In this document: piece by piece, positions 29,946-39,630 of the stretch
Numbering within the stretch: position 1 is the stretch's first letter
Layout of the letters: every line of letters starts with the position of its first letter
Source of the DNA: Bradyrhizobium sp. CB82
Lineage (GTDB): Bacteria > Pseudomonadota > Alphaproteobacteria > Rhizobiales > Xanthobacteraceae
Assembly: GCF_029714405.1 (NCBI RefSeq)
Contig: NZ_CP121650.1
Location: 7,941,001 to 8,005,000, forward strand
Reading direction: 5' to 3'
DNA length: 64,000 nt
Program-made: the position numbers and the translations under genes
The notes under the pieces: model-generated
The model's database searches: none
Told to the model about the DNA's origin: nothing
The model's input: the letters and a program-made list of their open reading frames with translations, nothing else

Positions 29946-30594
29946 CCTGTAACTGCATACCCAATCCGCGCCAAAGCTCTGAGCACGTCCTATTCTCCAC
30001 CGCCCTCATATGTAAATGTGAGTCAACGCCTCCAGGGCAGGTCTGCGATGGATCCACGGGGTGGAAACACGGTGCTCGGAGCCGCCGCGCAGCACGTCGA
30101 CCGGGCTCCAGGGTGAGGATTGGCTGCAGACGATCGGAGCAGGTCAACCCATCACTTCCGACGAGGAAGTCAAGAGCATGAGATCCGTCTATCCGTTTGA
30201 TTTGGCCCTTGGTGATGCGGTCAGAATTCGCCCCCACCGCCGCGGAACGGCTTGAAGCGGATCGCGAGGCGGCGCTCAAACAATGGCGCCTTGCATCTTC
30301 GCCTCCCGTCACATCGGCGCCGGCGCGCGCGAAGCGCACCTGATCTGGAACGAGAATTACGTAAACCTGGTTCAAGTTTGACCGCGAGGAGGCGATCGAA
30401 CGCAAATTCGAGTCGAACGTCGCGCTTTTTTCGCCGCTCAGAGCGGCTAAGCGATTGAGTTGGAATCGCATTTGTCGTTGGTGGACTGTTGCGATTGCAG
30501 GGTTTTGATGCTTCGGTCGTCGGAACCTTGCAGTTTCCTTTTCAAGATTCCGTCGAATCGCCAATCATGATTCCGTCGTCGCATCGGAGGTGGC
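29946..30594. other. Region of short remnants without an intact gene
   Basis: Plus-strand pieces such as DWLQTIGAGQPITSDEEVKS and VYPFDLALGDAVRI near 30110-30220 look protein-like but end in frameshifts. A long minus-strand open frame over 29911-30564 shows no family character. Confidence 0.35.
30369..30441 (+). repeat. Dispersed repeat, inverted copy at 59208-59277
   Basis: About 70 bases (TTCAAGTTTGACCGCGAGG, through ATCGAACGCAAATTCGAGTC, to TTTTTTCGCCGCTCAG) recur on the other strand at 59208-59277. Sequence adjoining that second copy (59128-59190) recurs at 40127-40190. It is probably the edge of a degraded element or gene. Confidence 0.8.
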
Positions 30595-31138
30595 GATGCG
30601 ATCGAAGAAGCACAGGACGACGGGATCGGGCGATCTGTTCCGGGCCAGGCTGGACCAGATCTTCAATATGAAGCATGAGCTGGTTCAACTCGCCGGCAAG
30701 GTCGATTGGGACTGGATCGACGGCGAGATCGCGTCGCTCTATAGCGAGAATGGTCGGCCGGGCATCGCGACCCGCTTCATGATCGGCTGCTGCTGCTCAA
30801 GCACATTTACGGCCTGTCCGATGAGGGGGTGTGCGAGCGCTGGGTGCACGACCCGTATTTCCAGTACTTCACCGGCGAAGAGTTCTTTCAGCACGCGTTC
30901 CCGCACGAGCGCTCGGACCTGAGCCGCAAGCGGCTCGGCGACAAGCTGGAGCTGTTGCTGGCCGAGAGCTTGCGGGTGGCGCACGAGGCCGGTGTGAGTG
31001 GCGGAGTAATTCTCCCCACTTATGGCATTTGAAAATTTCCCAGTTTTCGCGATGGCCGACCGTCCAGGGCATGCCCTGGACGGTCGGCCATCGCATCGAA
31101 TCGCCGACGTTCCCCCTGCAGGCGGGAGGGAGGGCGCG

Positions 31139-32398
31139 GTGCTCAAACTTGGGGAACTTGTCATGATTCTGGATTTGCATCGCCAAGGTCTGTCGTTCAG
31201 CGCGATCGCCCGGCAGCTTGGTGTCGACCGAAAGACGGTCAGGGCCTACATCGCCAAAGGATTGGAGCCGCCGGTCTACAAAAAGCGAGTGGCGAGGCCT
31301 GGAATTGTCGATCACTTCGAGGCTTATTTGCGCGAGCGGCTGGCCGCCTATCCTGCGCTCACGGCCGTGCGGCTGTGGCGTGAGCTCACGGAACGCGGCT
31401 TCGCCGGTGGCTACAGCATCGTGCGCGATCGCGTGCGCGAGCTGCGGCCTTCCCAGCCGGCGGGCTTCGAAGTGCGTTTTGAAACGCCAGCGGGTGAGCA
31501 GGCGCAGGTCGACTTCGCCAGGTTCGAGGTCGAGTTCGTCGATGAGCCAGGGATCAAGCGCATCGTCTGGCTGTTCTCCATGGTGCTCGGCTACTCACGC
31601 CTGATCTGGGCGCGGTTCGTTGTCCACCAGGACCTCCAAACAGTGCTTCGCTGCCATATCGCCGCCTTAGAGACAATCGGCGGCGTTCCGCGCGAGATCC
31701 TCTACGACCGGATGAAAACCGCTGTCCTCGGCGAGGATGCCGAGGGGCTCGTGGTCTATAACCGCGCGCTGATCGATCTCGCTCGCCATTATGGCTTCCA
31801 GCCGCGCGCCTGCCGGCCTTATCGGGCCAAGACAAAGGGCAAGGTCGAGCGGCCGTTCCGATACATCCGCGAGGACTTCTTCCTCGGCGGTATCTTCCGC
31901 AATCTCGACGATCTCAACGGCCAGCTCCGCCATTGGCTGGATACGGTCGCCAATCCGCGGGTGCACGCCACGACCCGTCGGGTCGTCAACGAGGCCTTCG
32001 CCGAGGAAAAGGCGGCACTGCAAGCCTTGCCGGGCGCGCCCTATCGAGCAGTGTTGCATCTGGAGCGACGGGCCTCGCACGAAGGCATGGTGAGCGTCGG
32101 CGGCAATCTCTACAGCGTGCCTGATACCACGCGGCGGCGGGTCTTCGATGTCCATGTCCTCGCCGACGAAATCCGCATCTTCGAGGGCAGCGTGCTGGTG
32201 GCAAGTCATGCTCCGCTCGAAGGTCGGGGCCAGAAGCGGCTCGATCCGGCACACCGCAAGCTCGCCAGCTTCGGCCGACGCCGTCCAGGCAACACAGAAC
32301 CCGTCACCCTCACGCGCGCCGGAGACCACGCCGCGCGTCGTTCGCTGGACTTCTACGCGGCCGTCGGCCGCCGCCTGGCAGCCCAGGAGGTCGTGTGA
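31139..32398 (+). CDS. istA: IS21 transposase IstA, intact
   Basis: I chose the GTG at 31139 (V/M-LKLGELVMILDLHRQGLS), which follows GGGAGGGAGGG; the open frame upstream is non-coding IS end. The protein has 419 residues: an N-terminal HTH (FSAIARQLGVDRKTVRAYIA), the rve DDE core (Asp in QAQVDFARFEVEF, Asp in EILYDRMKTAV, Glu in KGKVERPFRYIRED) and a C-terminal domain with VSVGGNLYSVPD. It overlaps istB by 4 bases (ATGA-type coupling). Confidence 0.92.
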   Translation: MLKLGELVMILDLHRQGLSFSAIARQLGVDRKTVRAYIAKGLEPPVYKKRVARPGIVDHFEAYLRERLAAYPALTAVRLWRELTERGFAGGYSIVRDRVRELRPSQPAGFEVRFETPAGEQAQVDFARFEVEFVDEPGIKRIVWLFSMVLGYSRLIWARFVVHQDLQTVLRCHIAALETIGGVPREILYDRMKTAVLGEDAEGLVVYNRALIDLARHYGFQPRACRPYRAKTKGKVERPFRYIREDFFLGGIFRNLDDLNGQLRHWLDTVANPRVHATTRRVVNEAFAEEKAALQALPGAPYRAVLHLERRASHEGMVSVGGNLYSVPDTTRRRVFDVHVLADEIRIFEGSVLVASHAPLEGRGQKRLDPAHRKLASFGRRRPGNTEPVTLTRAGDHAARRSLDFYAAVGRRLAAQEVV

Positions 32399-33068
32399 TG
32401 AGTGCTTCCTCCGTCATCGAGCGCGTCAAGACCAACCTGGTCAGCCTGAAGATGCCGCGCGCCTTGGAAATCCTCGACGTCACCCTGCGCGGCCTCGAAC
32501 GCGGCGAAATTAGCGCCGTCGAAGCCATCGACGCCTTGCTCACCGAAGAGCTCACGATGCGCGAGAACCGTCGCATCAAAATGGCGGTTCAGATGGCCAA
32601 GTTGTCGGCGATCAAGACGCTCGCCGGCTTCGACTTCGCCTTCCAGCCGTCGCTGGACAAAAACCGCGTCCTGGCGCTCGCCGGATTGCAGTTCATCAAT
32701 CGCGCCGAGGCCGTCCACCTCATCGGGCCACCAGGAACGGGCAAGACCCATTTGAGCCTCGCTCTTGGTGTCGAGGCCGTCAAAGCAGGGCGCAGCGTCT
32801 ACTTCAGCTCCCTCGCCGATATCGTCGCCTCGCTCGCCAAGGCCGAACGCGATGGCGCTCTGCGCGAGCGGATCCGCTATCACTGCCGCTTCGCGCTGCT
32901 CATCGTCGATGAAATCGGCTACCTCCCGGTCACCCCGGGCGGCGGCAACTTGTTCTTCCAGCTCGTCAACGCCCGATATGAAAAAGGCGCTATGATCCTA
33001 ACCTCGAACCGCGGCTTCGCCGAGTGGGGAGTACTCTGTCGTGTTCGGCGAGCCGATGACTTCATGAT

Positions 33069-33670
33069 GCCTCCTTCCTCGAACGCTTGGTGCGTCAAAT
33101 ACGAGATGAAGACGGGCCTGCACCTCCTCGTCCGGATTGAGAACAATTGTGCCTGCTCGATCGTAGACGAGCCCGGCTGGCAGCGGCAGCCGCAGTTCGC
33201 CCCGCGCCGCCTTCTGGCGTTCGCCTTGGTGCAGGCGCATCCGAAGCTGATGCAACTCCGCCTCGCTCATGATGCCGGACAAGCCCAACAGCAGGCGGTC
33301 GTGGTAGGCGCGCGGATCGTAAAGCCGCTCGCCATCCGCAATGAGCACGCCGAACACGCGCCAGTATGACGCCGTAGAGCCCGAGAACCGTCTTGTGGCG
33401 CGCTCACTTGAGCGGGCTTGGGAAGAGAGGCTGCGTGTCGTCGAGGCGGTCGAGCAGGAGCATGCGCGTTGGCGCGCGCAAGAGCCGCTTCTGATTGGCC
33501 CGGCGGAACGCGCGGGGCTACAAGCGCTCGGCGAGAACCTGCCGCGGATCTGCAATCTGGGTTTGCGTCGCGGTCGACAGATTCGGCCAGAGGCGCGGAA
33601 TGTCGGCCGTCGGACGGCCGGGTGGATTTGCCAACGTTGGCAGCCTCCTTCCTCGAACGCTTGGTGCGTC
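33069..33670. repeat. Scrambled duplication disrupting the recombinase 3' end
   Basis: A 28-bp direct repeat (33069-33096 and 33643-33670) flanks 546 bp made of three copied blocks from the same element. Block B is 33097-33357, copied from 35124-35384 in the same orientation. Block C is 33358-33552, copied from 34225-34419 inverted. Block D is 33553-33643, copied from 35808-35898 in the same orientation. The blocks are essentially identical to their sources. Confidence 0.9.
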
Positions 33671-35738
33671 GTACCCGATTGCGAAGCTGACGGATTTGGT
33701 CGTCTGAGAGCTCGATCTGCCATGGCTGGCCTTTGGCTAACTGACGACCTTCCAGCAATCCCCGCGCGAGATAGTCGAACACCGTCTGCGGGGTTACGCC
33801 GAGCTGAGCCGCCGCACCCTGAATTGAGAAGCTCCCATCGGGCCAGCGCATCGGATTCTTGTCCACGCCGTTGATTTTGACGGTAGGAATGCCCCAGCGG
33901 GTCCGCAACAGCCAGACATTCTCGCCTTTGAAGGCGCAGCCTCGGGCCGCGACGAAGCCTTCCTGATTGAGTATTGCCGCGATCTCGCCATCCATTTTGT
34001 GTTTAGCGTTCAACTCGACGATCCGTTGCCGCAATCGATCAATGTCGATGTAATCGCGGTAGGTCTGAACGCGCCGTTGCACGTGATGCGCGCTGGTTGC
34101 ACCGGTCTGCCAGACGATCTTGAGCCACACCTGACCTCGGGTCCGCTTCTGATCTAGAACGACTTCGCGGATCACAAATCGCAGAATGCGCTTGCGATCG
34201 GCTGCCGACGTAGTGGCCGCGTTCCAGATCCGCGGCAGGTTCTCGCCGAGCGCTTGTAGCCCCGCGCGTTCCGCCGGGCCAATCAGAAGCGGCTCTTGCG
34301 CGCGCCAACGCGCATGCTCCTGCTCGACCGCCTCGACGACACGCAGCCTCTCTTCCCAAGCCCGCTCAAGTGAGCGCGCCACAAGACGGTTCTCGGGCTC
34401 TACGGCGTCATACTGGCGCCGAGCGCGCTCGGCCTCGTAGCGGGCGCGCTCCACGCGAAGCGCCCACTGGCGCTCGAGCTGACGGCTCTCCTGCTCCAGT
34501 TGGCCCGCCGCCGCGAGTGCGATCTCAATCTGATCCGGCACCAAGGCATCGAGGACCATCCGCTCAACCAGCGCGTCAACCGCCAAGGCCCGGACTTCCT
34601 GGCACATTGCACTGCCTTGCTGGTCCCGATCCGAGCGGCAGCAATAGACCGGGTAGTCGGCGTTCGGGCCCGTGTAGCGCATGCTCATGCGCCGTCCACA
34701 ACGACCACAGACCGCAATTCCTTGTAACAGGGCTGCCCCCTTGCGCGGTACGCCAGAGTGTCCCGCCTCATAGCAGCAGACGTTATTTGCCAGTCGCCCC
34801 TGGTTGGCCATGAACTCCTCCCAGCTGATATAGCCTGGGTGAGCGGCGTGGAGGCAAACCGCCCAATCCGCGATCGCTACCTTGACCGTTCCCGTCAGCG
34901 ATCCCGGCCGGCATCGGCTCGGATCCTTTTGCCGGCGGCCATAAACATACGCCCCAGCATAGGCCGGATTCTGAAGGATATTAAGGACGCGTGCACTATC
35001 TGGCGCACGCCAGACGATCTCGTGTGGAGATGGTCCAAGCAGCGGCCGAACCGGCAAGGACAATCCGTTCCTGTCCAGGTAACGCATCACACGACGCGCG
35101 CTTTGCAGTTCCCGGAATTTGGCAAATACGAGATGAAGACGGGCCTGCACCTCCTCGTCCGGATTGAGAACAATTGTGCCTGCTCGATCGTAGACGAGCC
35201 CGGCTGGCAGCGGCAGCCGCAGTTCGCCCCGCGCCGCCTTCTGGCGTTCGCCTTGGTGCAGGCGCATCCGAAGCTGATGCAACTCCGCCTCGCTCATGAT
35301 GCCGGACAAGCCCAACAGCAGGCGGTCGTGGTAGGCGCGCGGATCGTAAAGCCGCTCGCCATCCGCAATGAGCACGCCGAACACCGAACACAGTTCGAGA
35401 AGCTGATGCCAGTCCCGGTTATTGCGGGCCAGGCGAGAAGCGTCGAGGCTCACCACCAGACCGGCGTTGCCAAGGCCGATCTCGGCAATGAGCTTCTGGA
35501 AACCATGACGGTCCACGCCGCCAGCACCGGATTTGCCCAGATCCTCGTCAATCACCTGGACGCGCTCCGGCGGCCAGCCCAGACCGATGGCGCGATCGAC
35601 AAGGCGGTACTGCAGCTCGGTGCTCTCCTGATGCTGGCGCACCTGGTTCACGGATGACTGCCGCACGTAGACATAGGCCAACTTGGCTCGGTGTGCGGTC
35701 GTGAGCCGCTCGTCAGCGACGGTCGAGCTGATCAGCAC
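33267..35738 (-). CDS. Large serine recombinase, C-terminus replaced by read-through
   Basis: The resolvase-type domain begins near residue 20 (AKLAYVYVRQSSVNQVRQHQ) with nucleophile Ser28 or Ser29, followed by VIDEDLGKSGAG and SLDASRLARNNRDWHQLLEL. Next come the recombinase domain, a zinc ribbon (CGRCGRRMSMRY, CCRSDRDQQ, MCQEV) near residue 345, and a coiled coil near 430-480. The normal end RTKRSRKEAS-stop is at 33062-33064. The scrambled insert shifts translation at RRTKRSRKEA into about 115 foreign residues ending at 33267. Catalytic parts are intact; whether the altered tail matters is unknown. Confidence 0.85.
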   Translation of the reverse strand: MLISSTVADERLTTAHRAKLAYVYVRQSSVNQVRQHQESTELQYRLVDRAIGLGWPPERVQVIDEDLGKSGAGGVDRHGFQKLIAEIGLGNAGLVVSLDASRLARNNRDWHQLLELCSVFGVLIADGERLYDPRAYHDRLLLGLSGIMSEAELHQLRMRLHQGERQKAARGELRLPLPAGLVYDRAGTIVLNPDEEVQARLHLVFAKFRELQSARRVMRYLDRNGLSLPVRPLLGPSPHEIVWRAPDSARVLNILQNPAYAGAYVYGRRQKDPSRCRPGSLTGTVKVAIADWAVCLHAAHPGYISWEEFMANQGRLANNVCCYEAGHSGVPRKGAALLQGIAVCGRCGRRMSMRYTGPNADYPVYCCRSDRDQQGSAMCQEVRALAVDALVERMVLDALVPDQIEIALAAAGQLEQESRQLERQWALRVERARYEAERARRQYDAVEPENRLVARSLERAWEERLRVVEAVEQEHARWRAQEPLLIGPAERAGLQALGENLPRIWNAATTSAADRKRILRFVIREVVLDQKRTRGQVWLKIVWQTGATSAHHVQRRVQTYRDYIDIDRLRQRIVELNAKHKMDGEIAAILNQEGFVAARGCAFKGENVWLLRTRWGIPTVKINGVDKNPMRWPDGSFSIQGAAAQLGVTPQTVFDYLARGLLEGRQLAKGQPWQIELSDDQIRQLRNRVRRTKRSRKEAANVGKSTRPSDGRHSAPLAESVDRDANPDCRSAAGSRRALVAPRVPPGQSEAALARANAHAPARPPRRHAASLPKPAQVSAPQDGSRALRRHTGACSACSLRMASGFTIRAPTTTACCWACPAS

Positions 35739-35940
35739 GACCCAGTCCCCTTCCGGGCGTGCCGGGGATCGCTCGCATTCGCCGCATCAGCGCGGCGATC
35801 GTTTGAGCAATCTGGGTTTGCGTCGCGGTCGACAGATTCGGCCAGAGGCGCGGAATGTCGGCCGTCGGACGGCCGGGTGGATTTGCCAACGTTGGCAGGG
35901 GTCGATACGCAACGCGACCTGGGAGCGGTCGGTGGGTCAT
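35713..35940 (-). CDS. Small protein of the recombinase element
   Basis: The 75-residue protein MTHRPLPGRVAYRPLPTLAN has TQTQIAQTIAALMRRM near residue 40. Its end overlaps the recombinase start by 26 bases and it overlaps the upstream gene, suggesting translational coupling. Similar small ORFs precede recombinases of this type. Function is unknown. Confidence 0.55.
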   Translation of the reverse strand: MTHRPLPGRVAYRPLPTLANPPGRPTADIPRLWPNLSTATQTQIAQTIAALMRRMRAIPGTPGRGLGRADQLDRR

Positions 35941-36232
35941 CGCGAATCACCTTCTCGTCGAGAAGGCTCAGACTCGCGCTCAAATGTTGCATCAATGGGA
36001 TCAGCGTACGTACACTGATGCGCGGCAGATCGGCCGCGTTCGGGCGGGAAGCGATCGACGTCTCGGCAAGGTCCGTCGACGCAATCCTAACCGCCCGCCG
36101 CCGTCCGTCCGGCAGCGCGACAACGACGTAGGCGGGACCGCGTCCCGACCGCTCCTTCAGCACCTCAAGCCGGAGCCCGAACAGAAAATGATGCGGGTCG
36201 GTGATCGTGACGTGAGACACGACCCGTTCCAA
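35732..36232 (-). CDS. DUF5372-like protein of the recombinase element
   Basis: It begins MERVVSHVTITDPHHFLFGL and continues RLEVLKERSGRGPAYVVVAL, like the short DUF5372 proteins encoded ahead of recombinases in rhizobia. The last 55 residues lie in the region shared with the next gene and look unlike the family, so the natural stop may have been lost by a frameshift. Function is unknown. Confidence 0.55.
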   Translation of the reverse strand: MERVVSHVTITDPHHFLFGLRLEVLKERSGRGPAYVVVALPDGRRRAVRIASTDLAETSIASRPNAADLPRISVRTLIPLMQHLSASLSLLDEKVIRDDPPTAPRSRCVSTPANVGKSTRPSDGRHSAPLAESVDRDANPDCSNDRRADAANASDPRHARKGTGSC

Positions 36233-36995
36233 AATAGAGGTACTCTGTCGTGTTCGGCGATCCAGTCGTCGCTACCGCGCTGCTCGATCGTCTCCTTCAC
36301 CACGCCGTCGTCATCCAAATCGAGGGCTCGAGCTATCGCCTACGCGAACATGCCGACCTCGTCCCCGAGACAATCCGCCACAAGACGCACGCAACCGCGA
36401 ATCCCATTCCGCCGACCCTGAAACGCCGGGGCCGGCCACCAAAAGACGGAGGTGCTGATCACGTCGACGGCTGATCGCCATCCCGCCAACTGTGGAAATT
36501 TGCGGCGCCACTTCTGAGGAGATTCCGCGCGCCGTTGACAGCCGGCGCGTTACGCAGCCAGAACCTCAAGCGGGTCAGGGTCGATACCACCGTGCAGCCG
36601 AAGGCCATCACCTTCCCGCGGATGCCAAGCTGCTGCACGCGGATCAAAGGGGCTCAGTCGCCTGGCGAGGAAGCATCGGGTCAAGTTGCGGCAGTCCTAT
36701 CTTCGCATTACCAAGACCGCGGCGATGATGGCGGGGCGCTACGCCCATGCCAAGCAATTCAAGCGGCATCAGCGGCAGTTGCGCATCCTGCGCAGCCGGC
36801 TGGGCAGGATCATCCGCGATATCCGATCGAAGGTCAGGCCGTGCTCGAGAACGCCTTCGCCCTCCCGCTCAGCCGGGCCTCGCAGATCCGCTCGCAGCAG
36901 CAGCGCCAGCGCGGCTGGAAGCTCTATTCCTTTCACGCCCCGGAGGTGGAGTGCATCGGCAAGGGTAAAGCAGCCGCGCCTTACGAGTTAATGGC

Positions 36996-38382
36996 ATGGA
37001 CCACGCCCGCTCTCAGCGGCAACATAGAGCCCCGGCAAGAGAAGGAGCGCGTACCATGTCCCATACGAACATTGTCACGATCGGCATCGATCTAGGCAAG
37101 AACACATTCCATGTGGTGGGGTTCGATGCCACGGGTGCAATCATCCTACGCAAGAAGCGATCGAGAAATCAGCTTGAGCAGTCGCTGGCTAATGTTCCGC
37201 CCTGCCTGATCGGAATGGAGGCCTGTGCAGGAGTACACCACCTCGGTCGCAAGCTCGAGAAATTAGGCCATCAAGTACGGCTCTTGCCGGCACAGTATGT
37301 GAAGCCATACCTCAAGGGCCACAAAAATGACTTCCGTGATGCCGAAGCCATCGCAGAGGCGGCGCAGCGCCCGACCATGCGTTTCGTCCCGTTGAAATCG
37401 GCCGAGCAACTTGACTTGCAAGCGCTGCACAGAGTTCGCAGTCGATTGGTGACACAGAGAACCGCGGTCATCAATCAAATCCGAGGTTTTTTGCTTGAGC
37501 GAGGGCTGCCAGTTCGGCAGGGAGCGGCAGCACTCCGATTGGCACTTCCACAGATTCTCTCGATGCTCTCGGATAACCTGTCGCCTCGAGTGGTTCGGCT
37601 CATTCAGGACCTGGCCGAAGACTGGTGCTTTCTCGAGCGGCGGGTCGCATCGATCACGAAGGAAATCGACGAACTCGCTGATCAAGACGCACACTGTCGC
37701 CGCCTGATGAGTGCGCCGGGTGTCGGACCAATTATCTCAAGTGCGATGATCGCCGCGATCGGAACTGGTGATGCCTTCCATAAGGGCCGCGACTTTGCAG
37801 CATGTCTTGGCCTCGTAGCGAAACAAATCTCGACCGGCGATCGAACCATTCTCGGCCGCATATCGAGGCGTGGCAACCGGTACCTGCGAACGCTGTTCAT
37901 TCAAGGGGCCAGAGCCGTACTTCTAAGGCGTCAGAGTTGGCCCAGGCATGGCTTCGGAGCCTGGTTGGAAGCAGCATCCAAGCGGCTCCACTCGAATGTA
38001 CTGGTTGTCGCCCTGGCCGCAAAACTCGGGCGCCTAGCCTGGAGTATCCTCGCAAAGGGCCGTGATTACGACGCCAACTTCGTGGGCCACGCCGCGTAAG
38101 ACACGGCCGGGAAGGAAGAAGATCCCACGGTCCAACCGGAAAGGCACAATATCCCGCCGAGGTTTGCGAGACGGAAAGGACGAATGGAGCAACGGTTGCA
38201 CCGACACTTCTGAAGCCTGGTTCGACGCCATGGCCCTTCTTGAGGCCGGCGAGTTATTGAGGACAGAAGTGGGCGGATATCCATAATGGCTCGAGGCGAG
38301 AGCCTCAAATCGAAGCCGGATAGATTGGCGCAGACCGCTACATCCCTTTGTCGATTCCTCTTGCAACGCGGGCGTGGTCCAT
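36996..38382 (+). mobile_element. IS1111-type (IS110 family) element
   Basis: A perfect 15-bp inverted repeat, ATGGACCACGCCCGC, stands at 36996-37010 and inverted at 38368-38382, as in the IS1111 subgroup with subterminal repeats. It interrupts the IS5 transposase after APYE; a few extra bases lie outside each repeat. Confidence 0.85.
37056..38099 (+). CDS. IS1111/IS110-family transposase, intact
   Basis: The ATG at 37056 (MSHTNIVTIGIDLGKNTFHV) follows AAGGAG and gives 347 residues. DEDD residues are seen in IGIDLGKNTFHVVG, IGMEACAGVHHLG and KGHKNDFRDAEAIAEAA. The C-terminal domain has MSAPGVGPIISSAMIAAIGT, AACLGLVAKQISTGD and RISRRGNRYLRTLFIQGA. The untranslated 38100-38367 region is the element's long 3' end; I see no gene in it. 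Confidence 0.93.
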   Translation: MSHTNIVTIGIDLGKNTFHVVGFDATGAIILRKKRSRNQLEQSLANVPPCLIGMEACAGVHHLGRKLEKLGHQVRLLPAQYVKPYLKGHKNDFRDAEAIAEAAQRPTMRFVPLKSAEQLDLQALHRVRSRLVTQRTAVINQIRGFLLERGLPVRQGAAALRLALPQILSMLSDNLSPRVVRLIQDLAEDWCFLERRVASITKEIDELADQDAHCRRLMSAPGVGPIISSAMIAAIGTGDAFHKGRDFAACLGLVAKQISTGDRTILGRISRRGNRYLRTLFIQGARAVLLRRQSWPRHGFGAWLEAASKRLHSNVLVVALAAKLGRLAWSILAKGRDYDANFVGHAA

Positions 38383-38387
38383 AGATC

Positions 38388-39630
38388 TGTAAAAGTAGAG
38401 ACTTGACCTGACAGCCGGTGCTTTGTCGCGGCAGGTGTCCGACAAAGATCTCACCTCCGGCGTCACGCGGCCGGCAGCAATTTCTCCTTCGCCAAGGGGC
38501 GCGCGTCAAGCCACGTCTGCATCGGCGTCTTGCCGTAGCACCAGCGGCCCTGATGCGGGCGCGTTTCATTATAGGCGGTGACCCATTCATCGAGATCACC
38601 CTGCAGCGCGACGATGCTCAGATAGACCTTCTTGCGGAACGCCACACGGTAGAACTCGTCGAGCACGGTGCGATGAAAGCGCTCGCAAATCCCGTTGGTC
38701 TGCGGGCTCTTGGTTTTTGTGCGGGTGTGATCGATGTCCTCGACAGCAAGATACAGCTCATACTCGTGATGCTCCGGGTTGCCACAATACTCGGTGCCGC
38801 GGTCGGTCAGGATCCGGCTCAGCGGAATGTCCTGCCCGTCGAAGAACGGCACGACGCGGTCGTTCAGCAGCTCGGCCGCCGTGATCGGCGTCTTGCGGTC
38901 ATACAGCTTGGCGAACGCCACCTTGCTGTAAGTGTCGATGAAGGTCTGCTGATAGATGCGCCCGACCCCCTTCATATTGCCGACATAGAATTGTCCTGCG
39001 CGCCACAGTAGCCGGGGCACTCGCTCTCGAACTCGCCATGCGCCTCCTTCTCGGACTTGGCCTTTTCCAACGCGACGAGCTGGGCCTCAGTCAGCACCAG
39101 ACCGTCTTGGGCCATCCTGGCCTCCAGCGCCTTCAGCCGTTTCTTGACGTTGGCGAGGTCGTGACGCAGCCACACCGCCCGCACGCCGAACGGTGAGATC
39201 GACAGGCCCCGGCTCCTGAGTTCATTGCTGACCCGCACCTGGCCCCAGGCCGGCTGCGCGATCGCCAGGTCGACGACCGCGGACTCGATCTCGGGCGCGA
39301 CACGGTTCTTCAGGATCGGTTTCTTGCGGCTGATCTCGATCAGCGCCAGCTCGCCGCCTTTGTCGTACAGCTCCTTGAATCGGTAGAAGCTGTCGCGGCT
39401 ATAGCCCATCATCCGGCAGGCCTGACTGACATTGCCGAGCTGCTTGGCCAGTTCCAGCATTCCGATCTTGGCGCGAATGACTTTCTGTTCTTGCGTCATG
39501 GTAGCGTCTCCTGTGCACGACGCTGCGGGCTGCGCGGGAGCGCCCGTTCGGGTGAGCGCTCCTGCTCGCCCGCAGCTCCATTCCCCGCCAGATCAAACCC
39601 ATGCTGTAAGATTAAGTCGAAACTTCTACA
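38388..39630 (-). mobile_element. IS481-family element with 7-bp target duplication
   Basis: The ends TGTAAAAGTAGAGACTTGA (left) and the inverted TGTAGAAGTTTCGACTTAA (right) enclose 1243 bp. ATAGATC is directly repeated at 38381-38387 and 39631-39637. It landed at the right edge of the IS1111 element. Confidence 0.88.
38463..39499 (-). pseudogene. IS481-family transposase with one frameshift
   Basis: The N-terminal half ([20 protein letters not shown] to [15 protein letters not shown]) and the catalytic half ([20 protein letters not shown] to ARPLAKEKLLPAA) are in different frames. A single base is missing at about 38990, after GGCGCGCAGGACA. Catalytic Asp (CGAQD), Asp (ILTDRGTEYCG) and Glu (GICERFHRTVLDE) are all present, so only this one change inactivates it. 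Confidence 0.9.

Larger units (their letters stand above)
33052..36239 (-). mobile_element. Serine-recombinase element inserted in istB
   Basis: The insert is bounded by a 21-bp direct repeat (33031-33051 and 36240-36260; it begins GTACTCTGTCGTGTTCGGCG). It encodes three overlapping minus-strand genes: a DUF5372-like protein, a small protein and a large serine recombinase. The organisation resembles small recombinase-driven cassettes in rhizobia. Exact attachment sites are uncertain. Confidence 0.7.
32395..36474 (+). pseudogene. istB: IS21 helper ATPase IstB, split by a 3.2-kb insertion
   Basis: The 5' part (32395-33051) has Walker A HLIGPPGTGKTHLSLALG and Walker B FALLIVDEIGYLPV and ends ILTSNRGFAEWG. 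The 3' part resumes at 36251 as VFGDPVVATALLDRLLHHAV and ends KRRGRPPKDGGADHVDG. A 21-bp direct repeat stands at both junctions. Without excision the reading continues into unrelated sequence, so transposition of this IS21 is probably disabled. Confidence 0.9.
30993..36540 (+). mobile_element. IS21-family element, enlarged by an internal recombinase element
   Basis: The ends are TGTGAGTGGCGG at the left and the inverted TGTCAACGGCG at the right. GCCGG is directly repeated on both sides (30988-30992 and 36541-36545). Inside are istA and istB, the latter split by the insert at 33052-36239. Without the insert the IS would be about 2.3 kb. Confidence 0.85.

Noticed and set aside
29911..30564. 217-residue open frame on the minus strand
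   Set aside because: No family motifs; overlaps the end of the DadA-like gene and a dispersed repeat.
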